This document shows, in pieces, positions 36,271 to 44,833 of a stretch of DNA of 64,000 nucleotides; positions within the stretch are counted from its first letter, which is position 1; each line of letters begins with the position of its first letter. The notes under the pieces were generated by a model that saw only the letters and a program-made list of their open reading frames with translations, did not search any database and was not told where the DNA came from. The stretch is taken from the NCBI GenBank assembly GCA_024919175.1, contig CP103804.1, forward strand, positions 868,001 through 932,000. Reading direction: 5' to 3'. This DNA is from Clostridioides difficile (GTDB taxonomy: Bacteria > Bacillota > Clostridia > Peptostreptococcales > Peptostreptococcaceae). The translations under genes and the position numbers were made by a program.

Positions 36271-38055
36271 ATGGGAACTGATAGAAGTACGATAGAAGAA
36301 AAGTACAAATGGAAAATAGATAAGATGTACTCTACTAAAGAAGAAATTGAAAAAGATATAAGTAAAGTAAAAAATCTTATTCAAGAAGTAAAAGAATACA
36401 AAGGTAAACTTTCTGAGAGTAAAGAAAATTTATACAAAGTATTAAGTATCTCTGAAAATGCATCTAGAATTATCCAAAATCTATATGTATATACTCATAT
36501 GAAACAACATGAAGATACTAGAATCAATGATAATCAAGGAAGAGCCACTAAGACAGAAATGCTATCAACTGATTTAGGAGTAGCTACTTCTTATGTAGTT
36601 CCAGAAATACTGTCTATAGAAGAAGACAGATTAAATGAATATTTAAAAGATGAGAAGTTATCATTTTATAAAAAATATATAAAAGATATATTGAGAGATA
36701 AGCCTCACACTTTGAGTGAAAGAGAAGAAGAAATACTTGCAGCCACATCTGAATTATCAACAGTTCCAGAAAATGTATATGATATGTTAGCATATGCTGA
36801 TATGGAGTTTCCTGAGATAGAAGATGAAAAAGGTAATAAGGTTAAACTTTCTCATTCAAACTATTCTTTATTTATAAAAAGTAAAAATGGAAGAGTTAGA
36901 AAAGAAGCCTTTGAAGGAGAATTTTCTACTTATGGAAAATATAAAAACACATTTGCTTCAACACTTTATGGTGGAATAAAGTCAGAGATATTTTATGCAA
37001 AAACTAGAAAATATAATTCAGCAATAGAAGCATCTCTATTTTCAGATGATGTAAGCTTAGATGTTTATAATAATCTTATATCAGCAATAGATGAAAGTCT
37101 TCCTATTTTGAATAAGTATGTTGAACTTAAAAAGAAATTCTTGGGATTAGATGAAATACACATGTATGACTTATATGTTCCTCTAACTGATAAATTTGAT
37201 ATGGATATACCTTATGAAAAAGCACAGAGTATTATATTAGAAGCGCTTAAGCCTTTAGGAGAAGAGTATTTAAAAGTTATAAAAAATGCATTTGAAGAAG
37301 GATGGATTGATGTATATGATAATGAAGGTAAAAAAGGAGGAGCTTACTCTTGGGGAAGCTATGATTCACATCCTTATATACTAATGAGCTATAAAAATGA
37401 CCTTAATTCTTTATTTACATTAATTCATGAATTAGGTCATTCTGTCCATAGCCATTATTCAAGAACAAGTCAGCCATTTTTATATTCAGATTATAAAATA
37501 TTTGTTGCAGAAGTTGCCTCTACATTAAATGAATTACTTCTTATAAATTATTTATTAGAAAATTCTAAGTCTAAAGATGAAACTATATATCTATTAAATT
37601 ATTATTTAGAGCAATTTAGAACTACAGTTCATAGACAAACTATGTTTGCTGAATTTGAAAAAATTGTACATGGAAGAGTAGAAAGTGGAGAGCCACTTAC
37701 TGCTGATGAGTTTACTGACATATACTATAAATTAAATGAGAAGTATTATGGAAAATCTGCAATAGTAGATAAGCAGATAGGGATAGAGTGGGCAAGAATT
37801 CCACATTTTTATTCAAATTTCTATGTGTATAAGTATGCTACAGGATTCTCTGCTGCGAGTGCTTTAAGTCAACAGATACTTTCAGAAGGTAGTACTGCTG
37901 TGGACAGATATATAAACTTCTTAAAAAGCGGAGGGTCAGAGTATCCTTTAGAACAATTGAAATCTGCTGGTGTAGACATGACGAAAAAACAATCTATAGA
38001 GGAAGCTTTAAATGTGTTTGCCAGTTTAGTTAATAAACTAGAAAAAGAATTATAA
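36271..38055 (+). CDS. pepF: Oligoendopeptidase F (M3 metallopeptidase)
   Basis: A 594-residue cytoplasmic peptidase from ATG 36271, seven bases after GAGGTG. The zinc site HELGHSVH with a downstream glutamate (FVAEVASTLNE) is intact, and the PepF N-terminal domain and GSYDSHPYILMSY segment precede it. It hydrolyses short peptides (about 7-17 residues), useful in a peptide-fermenting organism. Single-gene unit. Confidence 0.95.
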   Translation: MGTDRSTIEEKYKWKIDKMYSTKEEIEKDISKVKNLIQEVKEYKGKLSESKENLYKVLSISENASRIIQNLYVYTHMKQHEDTRINDNQGRATKTEMLSTDLGVATSYVVPEILSIEEDRLNEYLKDEKLSFYKKYIKDILRDKPHTLSEREEEILAATSELSTVPENVYDMLAYADMEFPEIEDEKGNKVKLSHSNYSLFIKSKNGRVRKEAFEGEFSTYGKYKNTFASTLYGGIKSEIFYAKTRKYNSAIEASLFSDDVSLDVYNNLISAIDESLPILNKYVELKKKFLGLDEIHMYDLYVPLTDKFDMDIPYEKAQSIILEALKPLGEEYLKVIKNAFEEGWIDVYDNEGKKGGAYSWGSYDSHPYILMSYKNDLNSLFTLIHELGHSVHSHYSRTSQPFLYSDYKIFVAEVASTLNELLLINYLLENSKSKDETIYLLNYYLEQFRTTVHRQTMFAEFEKIVHGRVESGEPLTADEFTDIYYKLNEKYYGKSAIVDKQIGIEWARIPHFYSNFYVYKYATGFSAASALSQQILSEGSTAVDRYINFLKSGGSEYPLEQLKSAGVDMTKKQSIEEALNVFASLVNKLEKEL

Positions 38056-38181
38056 AATATGATAAATTGATTGCTTAGATAAAAAAATATGAGAATATTA
38101 TACGATGTATTATACTAGTCTTGATTGAAGATTACTTAAGAAAATTAATCTAATTTAAAATATACTATATAAAATTAAATC

Positions 38182-38228
38182 TTTACATGCATTTAACAAT
38201 ATTTACATTTACTTAACCTCGCTCTAAT
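38182..38228 (+). promoter_or_regulatory. Pho box upstream of pstS
   Basis: Four TTACAT/TTAACA/TTAACC-type hexamers start at 38183, 38193, 38203 and 38213, a ten-base period, followed by a TCTAAT -10-like box at 38223-38228. This resembles the arrays before the Na/Pi transporter gene and pstC. Confidence 0.65.
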
Positions 38229-38311
38229 ATTCGCTTAACAAAAAATATGTATTATTAAAATATAGCAAATATGAAAACAAAAAAATTAAAATATAAGCGG
38301 GGGTAAGTAAA

Positions 38312-39145
38312 ATGTTCAAAAAGAAAATAGGAGTTCTTTTAGCTAGTACAATGTTGGTTGGAGTCTTAGCAGTAGGATGTGGTTCTGGCTCTGGAGGTTC
38401 AGGAGATTCAAATAAAGTTTCTGTTTCAGGTTCAACTTCAATAGGGCCTCTTATGGAGACTATCGGAGAGAAATTTCAGGAAAAAAATGAAGGTGTTAGT
38501 GTAGAAGTACAACAAATTGGTTCTTCTGGAGGTATAAAAAATGCAATAGAAGGAACATCTGAAATAGGTATGAGTTCAAGAGATTTAAAAGATGAAGAAA
38601 AAAGCGCTGGATTAAAGGAAACTAAGATAGCAATAGATGGTATAGCATTAATAACTAATAAAGACAACCCAGTAAAAAATCTTACAATGGACCAAATAAA
38701 AGGTATATACACAGGAAAGATAACTAACTGGAAAGAAGTTAACGGAAATGATGCACCAATAGTAATAGTATCAAGAGAAGAAGGTTCAGGAACTAGAGAT
38801 GGATTCCAAGAAATTGTAGGATTTAAATCAGAAGAATTAACTAAAGATGCACAAATAAGTGATGGTTCAGGAAATATAAAAACTACAGTTGAAGGAAATG
38901 AAAATGCTATAGGATATATATCATTTGGATATGTTGATGAGAAAGTAAATAGTTTAAAAGTAAATGATGTTGATGCAACTGATGCTAATGTAATAGCTAA
39001 TAAATATCCAATATCAAGACCATTTATATTAGTTAATAAAGAAGATAATTTGTCAGAAAAAGGTAAAGCTTTGATAGATTATATATTGAGTGATGAAGGA
39101 CAAGCACTTGTTTCAGAAAAAGGATTTATTAAAGTTAATCAATAA
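38312..39145 (+). CDS. pstS: Phosphate-binding lipoprotein PstS
   Basis: A 277-residue lipoprotein: signal peptide with lipobox LAVGC, a Gly/Ser linker, then the PstS fold with phosphate-binding loops SGSTSIGPLM, GSSGGIKNAIEGTSEIGMSSRDL and SREEGSGTRDGFQE. It delivers phosphate to the PstCAB transporter. Unusually, it is separated from pstCAB by the three cmr genes. A hairpin follows, so it can be made as a single-gene transcript. Confidence 0.95.
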   Translation: MFKKKIGVLLASTMLVGVLAVGCGSGSGGSGDSNKVSVSGSTSIGPLMETIGEKFQEKNEGVSVEVQQIGSSGGIKNAIEGTSEIGMSSRDLKDEEKSAGLKETKIAIDGIALITNKDNPVKNLTMDQIKGIYTGKITNWKEVNGNDAPIVIVSREEGSGTRDGFQEIVGFKSEELTKDAQISDGSGNIKTTVEGNENAIGYISFGYVDEKVNSLKVNDVDATDANVIANKYPISRPFILVNKEDNLSEKGKALIDYILSDEGQALVSEKGFIKVNQ

Positions 39146-39190
39146 GATAAAGTTAACAAATAAAATAAAAATTTAACATAAAAAATATAT

Positions 39191-39242
39191 GATACCCTGC
39201 AAAGTCAGCTTATAAAAATGCTACTATAACTTGCAGGGTATT
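39191..39242 (+). terminator. Hairpin/terminator after pstS
   Basis: A long stem, GATACCCTGCAAAGT (39191-39205) with ACTTGCAGGGTAT (39229-39241), 23-base loop, followed by TGTCTATTA rather than a clean T-run. Confidence 0.65.
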
Positions 39243-39327
39243 GTCTATTATTAATAATAGAAATATAGTTATTTTTAAATAAAAAATATATATAGTTAGT
39301 ACATTATGTTTAAAAAATATGTAAATA

Positions 39328-39356
39328 TTGACAAGATAATATTACAATGTTAGAAT
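39328..39356 (+). promoter_or_regulatory. Sigma-A promoter of the cmrRST leader
   Basis: TTGACA (39328-39333), a 17-bp spacer and TAGAAT (39351-39356), placing the transcript start near 39363, just before the c-di-GMP-II aptamer. Confidence 0.82.
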
Positions 39357-39400
39357 AGAAAGGAAATTTATCAGGACAATTTAAACAAGTTTAATGAAAA

Positions 39401-39480
39401 TATTTTAGAAACTGAGAAGTATATCTTATTATTGGGCATCTAGAGGTATATGGAGTTAGTGGTGCAACCGGCTATGAATA
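39401..39480 (+). promoter_or_regulatory. c-di-GMP-II riboswitch aptamer
   Basis: The conserved class-II core is present: GAAAC on the 5' side, GGGCA (39434-39438), AGTTAGTGGTGCAACCGG (39454-39471). The closing P1 stem pairs TATTTTAG (39401-39408) with CTATGAATA (39472-39480). The aptamer overlaps the 5' arm of the terminator that follows, so ligand binding should favour read-through (an ON switch) into cmrRST. Confidence 0.9.
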
Positions 39481-39510
39481 TAATTTTATATTGCATAGCT
39501 TTTTTTGTTT
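39471..39510 (+). terminator. Riboswitch-controlled terminator
   Basis: GCTATG...CATAGC (39471-39499, with inner AATATAA/ATATT pairing) followed by TTTTTTTGTTTT. Its 5' arm is the 3' strand of riboswitch P1, so the two folds exclude each other. Confidence 0.88.
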
Positions 39511-39592
39511 TAAATTTAACATAATTGATATAAAATTTGAGAATGATAAGTATTAATAACTTTACTTATATGTATAAATGGCTATATTTAGC

Positions 39593-39863
39593 CAAAGTAG
39601 CCCTTTGTTGGAAAAGGGATATTTTTAAAAAGATATAATGCGATTGTAATGAAAATATAATAATTTTATAATTGATTAAAATACATAATATAATTTTTTT
39701 ATAACAATATATTTACCAAAATAATACAATTTATTTTATATTATAACCATATAAATCGTATAAATCAATACTCAAACTGGCTAATGGACAAGTTTCTATA
39801 AATATCGTATATAAATGAGATATAATGAGCTTAAGTTCCATTTTCCAACAATCGGAGACTTTG
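39593..39863. repeat. Invertible DNA element (cmr switch) with 23-bp imperfect inverted repeats
   Basis: The left repeat 39593-39615 and the right repeat 39841-39863 are inverted copies: 17 of 23 positions match, including an 11-bp perfect block (TTTTCCAACAA) and a 6-bp block (ACTTTG). The 225-bp interior contains TATAAT boxes at 39634-39639 and 39821-39826 that could act as promoters in one orientation. Position between the riboswitch and cmrR matches the phase-variable cmr switch of C. difficile, inverted by a site-specific recombinase (RecV). The orientation in this genome cannot be named ON or OFF from the sequence alone. Confidence 0.85.
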
Positions 39864-40057
39864 ATTAGTATTTAATAATGAATGCTTAATATTTAAGACA
39901 ATGTTCAAGAATTATTCAAAAATACTTAAGTTTTATAGTCTAGTTTGTAAAGATATTATAAAATAATAATATTAGTTAGATAAAATGTAAAACATTATAA
40001 TTTACAATACTTATAACTTTAGATTATGATTAAAATATTTTTGAATGGAGTGGTGTA

Positions 40058-40735
40058 ATGTATAACTTATTGGTTGTAGATGATGATGTTGATATTTTAA
40101 ACATAAATCAAATTTATTTTTCTAACATAGGTTTTAATGTATATACAGCAGAGACTGCCAAAAGTGCAATGAAGATAGTAGAAAAGATAGTTTTAGACTG
40201 TATAATATTAGATATAGCATTACCAGATTTAGATGGATATAAAATATGTAATGCTATAAAAGAAAAGGTTAACATACCTATAATATTTTTATCTAATTAT
40301 GAGCGTGAAGAGGAAAGAGTTCAAGGTTTTTTATCTGGAGGAGACGATTATATAACAAAACCATATAGTTTAAAAGAACTTGAACTTAGAATTTATGCTC
40401 GGATGAGGCAATATAAAGACATTACATCAGTTCCTAATGTGTTAAAGTTTTCATCTCTAGTAATAAATGTAAATTCAAGAAAAGTAACATTTGATGAAAA
40501 GAGTATTGACTTAACCACCATGGAGTTTGAAATATTATTATTTTTAGCTGAAAATAAAGAACAAGTATTTTCAAAAATAGAGATATATAATCAAGTTTGG
40601 AAAATGCCTGATGTTGGAGATCAACATACTGTACAAGTTCATATTGCACAGATGAGAAAAAAAATTAATTCTTTAAGCAGAGAGCATCAATATATTCAAA
40701 CCGTGTGGGGAAAAGGATATAAGTTTGTGCCATAA
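40058..40735 (+). CDS. cmrR: Response regulator CmrR (OmpR family)
   Basis: A 225-residue regulator: receiver domain with the acidic pocket VVDDDVD, phosphoacceptor D52 in ILDIALPD, and lysine in YITKPYS; then an OmpR-type winged helix (ending IQTVWGKGYKFVP). It starts at ATG 40058 behind GGAGTGGTG. First gene of cmrRST, controlled by the riboswitch and the invertible element. CmrRST is known in C. difficile to control colony morphology, chaining, surface motility and virulence. Confidence 0.93.
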   Translation: MYNLLVVDDDVDILNINQIYFSNIGFNVYTAETAKSAMKIVEKIVLDCIILDIALPDLDGYKICNAIKEKVNIPIIFLSNYEREEERVQGFLSGGDDYITKPYSLKELELRIYARMRQYKDITSVPNVLKFSSLVINVNSRKVTFDEKSIDLTTMEFEILLFLAENKEQVFSKIEIYNQVWKMPDVGDQHTVQVHIAQMRKKINSLSREHQYIQTVWGKGYKFVP

Positions 40736-40813
40736 GCAAGATAATGTAAGCAATAAATAATTCTTGTTTTATCATTTAATATTACTACAAAAGAAAGAGA
40801 TGTGGTTAATGCA

Positions 40814-42829
40814 ATGAAAAAGTCTAATATACTAAAAGGAACTCTCATTGTATTGATAGTCTCTCTGTTGGCAATAACAGGATTAAATTTTCTGTATAAA
40901 TATGATAATAAATATACATATAAGTCTATTAGAGCAAGTGATGGAATTTTAACTATAGATGAGGACACTTTTTCTAAAAATAAACTTGTTTTTCTAATAG
41001 ATGATTGGGAATTTTATAACCATAAGATATTTAAGCCGAAAGATTTTACAGAGAAACATATAAAGCCAGAATACATTTTTATAGGACAATATCCAGATTT
41101 TTCTATGAGAAAAGAAAAACAATCGCCATATGGAAATGCAACTTATCGAATGAGGATAAAAAATGAAGGTAAAGACAAAGTATTAAGCCTAGAACTTCCA
41201 GAAATTTTTTGTGCAAGTGAGGTTTGGATAAATGGTGAGATAGTCTCTAAGTTGGGAGATATAGGCACAGAAAGATATAGACCCAAAATTAAAAATACAG
41301 TAGTAAGTTTTGTTGCAAAGAAAGATACAGAAATTATAATCAATGTGTCAAATTTCTCACATTATTATAGTGGTTTGTATTACCCACCTGCATTAGGAAA
41401 AACAAAAGATGTAAGTAATATGATATTTTATAGACTACTTTTTTATAGTATCATTTGTTTTACAACTATTGCAATAGCTATATTTTCTCTATCTGTTTGG
41501 GCACTTTCAAAACAAAGCAAGCTATATTTATACTTTGGATGTATGTGTATTTTTTTTGCTATACATGTATCATATCCTTTTATACATTTAATGGGTCTTC
41601 CTTTAGTGAACTTTACATATGCAGTTGAAGATTCATCATACTTTATAGCAGTTTTATGTATTATTTGTATAAATGGAAACATATCCAAAATTGAGAGAAA
41701 TAAAGTATATAGATTTTTAATTTTACCATTAGGAATTACTATGAGTATCATATCCATTGTGATACCAGTTATTCTTCTTCCATATGATATATACTTTGTT
41801 AATGTCTATGGAAAATTAATAGACATATATAAATATGTTGTATTTATTTATATATTGATGTCTTCAATAGTTTCAATTTATAAAAAAACATACTCTGAGC
41901 AATTAAGCTCCTATATTTTAGTTTCAGCAAACATAGTGTTTGGTGTCAGTATATTATTTGATGTAGTGACTAGTAATAGGTTTGAACCTATATTTACAGG
42001 ATGGCAAACAGAATACTGTGGGTTTCTAATAGTCATTTTATTTTCTATTATGATGATAAATAGAAATAGAATAATAATAAAAGAAAACGAAAAACTCACA
42101 CAAAATCTTGAGCATGAAGTTGAAGTAAGAACTAATGAACTTACAACATTATTAAATGAACGTAAAAAATTCTTGGCAGATGTAGCACATGATTTAAAGG
42201 CACCTGTTTCAGCTATACAGGCATTTATAGATTTAATAAAGGTTGGGAATATTCATGTAGATGAAGAGACAAGAACCTATCTTTATGCCATAAACCAAAA
42301 ATCAAATGAAGTACAAAATAGAGTACGTAGTTTACAAGAATTTACATCACAAGATAAAAACATTGGTCTTAGTGAAAAAATATGCGTAAATGACTTTATT
42401 AAAGAGGTATATGAAAATAATTTACCAGATACACAAGCCTGTGGTGTAAATTTTGAAGTTTATATATTAGATAAAAAAATATATGCAAAAGTAAATAAAG
42501 AAAGATTGGCTAGAGCATTTGAAAATTTAATTTATAATGCTTTAAGCTTTACTCCATTTGATGGGAAAATAATTTTGTCAGTGAATAAAGAAGATGGATT
42601 TGCAATTATTAAAATTTCTGATAATGGCAAAGGAATACCAGCAGAAAATATACCAAAGATATTTGACCGATTCTTTACAGAAAGAGACAATGATACTTCA
42701 AAAGGTCAAGGCTTGGGATTATATATTGTTAAATCCATTATAAGAGAACATGAAGGAGAGATTTTTGTAGATTCAGAGTTAGGAAAAGGAACTGTTTTTA
42801 CAATAAAATTAAGTTTATGTTTTTTATAA
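40814..42829 (+). CDS. cmrS: Sensor histidine kinase CmrS
   Basis: A ~671-residue membrane kinase. One N-terminal helix is followed by a ~180-residue extracytoplasmic beta-rich domain (7TMR-DISMED-like, FCASEVWINGEIVSKLGDIG), about seven membrane helices, a coiled coil, then HisKA with H459 in FLADVAHDLKAPVSAI and a HATPase domain (N box, DNGKGIP, GQGLGLYIVKSI). The start is ambiguous: ATG 40814 fits GATGTGG; an in-frame GTG lies at 40802. It is 78 bp after cmrR and presumably phosphorylates CmrR. Confidence 0.92.
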   Translation: MKKSNILKGTLIVLIVSLLAITGLNFLYKYDNKYTYKSIRASDGILTIDEDTFSKNKLVFLIDDWEFYNHKIFKPKDFTEKHIKPEYIFIGQYPDFSMRKEKQSPYGNATYRMRIKNEGKDKVLSLELPEIFCASEVWINGEIVSKLGDIGTERYRPKIKNTVVSFVAKKDTEIIINVSNFSHYYSGLYYPPALGKTKDVSNMIFYRLLFYSIICFTTIAIAIFSLSVWALSKQSKLYLYFGCMCIFFAIHVSYPFIHLMGLPLVNFTYAVEDSSYFIAVLCIICINGNISKIERNKVYRFLILPLGITMSIISIVIPVILLPYDIYFVNVYGKLIDIYKYVVFIYILMSSIVSIYKKTYSEQLSSYILVSANIVFGVSILFDVVTSNRFEPIFTGWQTEYCGFLIVILFSIMMINRNRIIIKENEKLTQNLEHEVEVRTNELTTLLNERKKFLADVAHDLKAPVSAIQAFIDLIKVGNIHVDEETRTYLYAINQKSNEVQNRVRSLQEFTSQDKNIGLSEKICVNDFIKEVYENNLPDTQACGVNFEVYILDKKIYAKVNKERLARAFENLIYNALSFTPFDGKIILSVNKEDGFAIIKISDNGKGIPAENIPKIFDRFFTERDNDTSKGQGLGLYIVKSIIREHEGEIFVDSELGKGTVFTIKLSLCFL

Positions 42830-42879
42830 TAAATGGTTAATTTAATATAAAAGAATAATGATATTTAGGAGTGATTATA

Positions 42880-43560
42880 ATGCAAACTAAGATATTAATA
42901 ATAGATGGAGATAAGAATAATTGTCAGGAATTAAAAAGTTTTTTGGAGAAAAAAGGAATAAGTGTGGATTTGGCCTATAACTGTGAAGAAGCTATTGGGA
43001 AAATATTTAGCAATAGATATGATTTGATATTTTTAGAGATAATTTTAACTGATGGTGATGGATGGACTTTATGTAAAAAGATTAGAAATGTAACTACATG
43101 CCCAATTGTTTATATGACTTATATAAATGAAGACCAAAGTATTTTAAATGCTTTAAATTCTGGTGGTGATGATTATTTAATCAAACCTTTAAATTTAGAA
43201 ATACTATATGCAAAGGTAAAAGCAATTTTAAGAAGAGTAAATTCATACATAAATAATAATGAAAATAATACAAAATTAGAAGAATACAATAGAACAAGTG
43301 GAGTAATAAAATTAGAAGATAAAATCATAAAATTAACTCCAACAGAAAATAAGTTGTTGAACTATTTTATAGAGAATCCTGAAAAGACCTTAACTACTAA
43401 GGAAATATATGAACATGTATGGCTAAATGAGTATCTAGAGGATAACTATAGTGTAGTAGTTGCAGTAAATGGACTGAGAAAGAAAATAGAAAAAGATTAC
43501 AAGAATCCTCAAAAAATCATAACAATAAGAGGAGCAGGGTATTACTTTAATAAGGAATAA
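42880..43560 (+). CDS. cmrT: Response regulator CmrT (OmpR family), Glu in place of phosphoacceptor Asp
   Basis: A 226-residue regulator starting at ATG 42880 (AGGAGTGATT). The receiver domain has E53 in the phosphorylation position (DLIFLEIILTDGDG), where nearly all receivers have Asp, while the conserved lysine (YLIKPLN) is kept. A winged helix follows (ending ITIRGAGYYFNKE). Glu can mimic phospho-Asp, so CmrT may be active without a kinase. Last gene of cmrRST. Confidence 0.93.
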   Translation: MQTKILIIDGDKNNCQELKSFLEKKGISVDLAYNCEEAIGKIFSNRYDLIFLEIILTDGDGWTLCKKIRNVTTCPIVYMTYINEDQSILNALNSGGDDYLIKPLNLEILYAKVKAILRRVNSYINNNENNTKLEEYNRTSGVIKLEDKIIKLTPTENKLLNYFIENPEKTLTTKEIYEHVWLNEYLEDNYSVVVAVNGLRKKIEKDYKNPQKIITIRGAGYYFNKE

Positions 43561-43619
43561 TACATACAGATTATAAAAATATATAGATTATAAAAAGTTA
43601 AATTTGCTTAACAAATCTC

Positions 43620-43682
43620 AATAGCAGATATAAATAATAAATTACGTGTAGGACGTATTATTACTTATATCTGCTATTTTAA
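43620..43682 (+). terminator. Terminator after cmrT
   Basis: A long stem: AATAGCAGATATAA (43620) pairs with TTATATCTGCTATT (to 43679), with inner TAATAA/TTATTA and ACGT pairing, then a T-run. Confidence 0.78.
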
Positions 43683-43766
43683 TGTTATCAAATATCATTA
43701 AATTGTAAAGTAAATGTCAAATATAGTCCAAAAAGTAAAATTAATGTTAAAAAAGTGAATATAATT

Positions 43767-43804
43767 TTACACTTGTTTAACTTAATCCTAATATAGATTT
43801 AACT
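43767..43804 (+). promoter_or_regulatory. Pho box upstream of pstC
   Basis: TTACAC (43767), TTAACT (43777), CCTAAT (43788) and TTAACT (43799) recur at 10-11 bp steps in the 230 bp between the cmrT terminator and pstC. This gives pstCAB-phoU its own phosphate-responsive promoter, separate from pstS and cmrRST. Confidence 0.68.
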
Positions 43805-43914
43805 TAAAAAAAGTAGAATAAAAATATAGAGAATTTAATAATAACGAACTTATAAAAATTTAAATTTTAAATACAGAACGAAAATCAATAGGTATATTTT
43901 AATGGGAGGATATT

Positions 43915-44832
43915 ATGATAGTAAAATCTAGGTTAGTAGGTTTAGAAAAAAATGGTAATAATGGAAATAAGACAAAATATATAATTGAAAAAGTAGCAAA
44001 AAATATATTTCTATTAAGTGCTTTAGTAGCAGTTGCAAGTTTACTTTTAATAATAGGATTTGTATTTTATAAAGGGTTAAGACCATTTATATTTGAGGGA
44101 TACTCATTTATAGATTTTTTAACAGGTGCGGATTGGGTTCCTTCAGCTAATAAGTTTGGAATATCATCTATGATAGCAGCATCAATAGTCGCAACAATTG
44201 GTGCACTTATAATAGGAGTGCCAATAGGAATATTAACATCTATATTTATAGCAGAAGTTGCACCTAAAAGATTAGCAAAAATAATGTCACCAGCAGTTGA
44301 GCTTCTAGCAGGTATACCTTCAGTGTTATATGGAGTATTTGGTCTTGCAGTAATAGTTCCAATGATACAAAGTATATTTAATCTTCCAAAAGGACAGAGC
44401 TTATTAGCAATAATAATAGTATTAGCAGTAATGATGTTGCCAACAATAATATCTGTATCAGAAACAGCTATAAGAGCAGTACCAAAAGCATATAAAGAAG
44501 GTTCATTAGCACTTGGTGCATCAAAAATAGAAACAATATTTAAAGTTGTATTGCCAGCTGCAAAGTCTGGAGTATTAGCAGCAGTAGTATTAGGAGTAGG
44601 AAGAGCTTTAGGAGAAACAATGGCAGTAATACTTGTTGCAGGAAATTCACCAGTTATGCCAACTTCTTTAACAGATAGTGTAAGACCACTTACAACTAAC
44701 ATAGCACTTGAAATGGGATATGCATTTGGGACACATCAAGAAATGCTATTTGCCACTGGAGTAGTATTGTTTACATTTATATTAATATTAAACTTAGTTT
44801 TAAATAAACTTTCAAATAAGGTGGTAAATTAA
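43915..44832 (+). CDS. pstC: Phosphate ABC transporter permease PstC
   Basis: A 305-residue permease with six membrane helices, the PstC landmarks GIPSVLYGVFGLAVIVP and the EAA loop (PKAYKEGSLALGASKIETIFKVVLP), and GVGRALGETMAVILVAG. It starts at ATG 43915 after GGGAGG. One base separates its stop from pstA, so the two permease halves are co-translated. Confidence 0.96.
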   Translation: MIVKSRLVGLEKNGNNGNKTKYIIEKVAKNIFLLSALVAVASLLLIIGFVFYKGLRPFIFEGYSFIDFLTGADWVPSANKFGISSMIAASIVATIGALIIGVPIGILTSIFIAEVAPKRLAKIMSPAVELLAGIPSVLYGVFGLAVIVPMIQSIFNLPKGQSLLAIIIVLAVMMLPTIISVSETAIRAVPKAYKEGSLALGASKIETIFKVVLPAAKSGVLAAVVLGVGRALGETMAVILVAGNSPVMPTSLTDSVRPLTTNIALEMGYAFGTHQEMLFATGVVLFTFILILNLVLNKLSNKVVN

Positions 44833-44833
44833 G

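Noticed and set aside
36139..36384. 81-codon minus-strand open frame rich in Phe and Tyr
   Set aside because: Composition typical of reverse-complemented AT-rich DNA; overlaps the starts of real genes.
39581..39618. Two short hairpins (GGCTA/TAGCC and CCCTTT/AAAGGG) read as a second riboswitch or terminator
   Set aside because: They coincide with the left repeat of the invertible element, and no ligand-binding core or T-run is recognisable.
44067..44702. 211-codon minus-strand open frame
   Set aside because: Antisense to pstC; arises from repetitive Ala/Ile codons of the permease.
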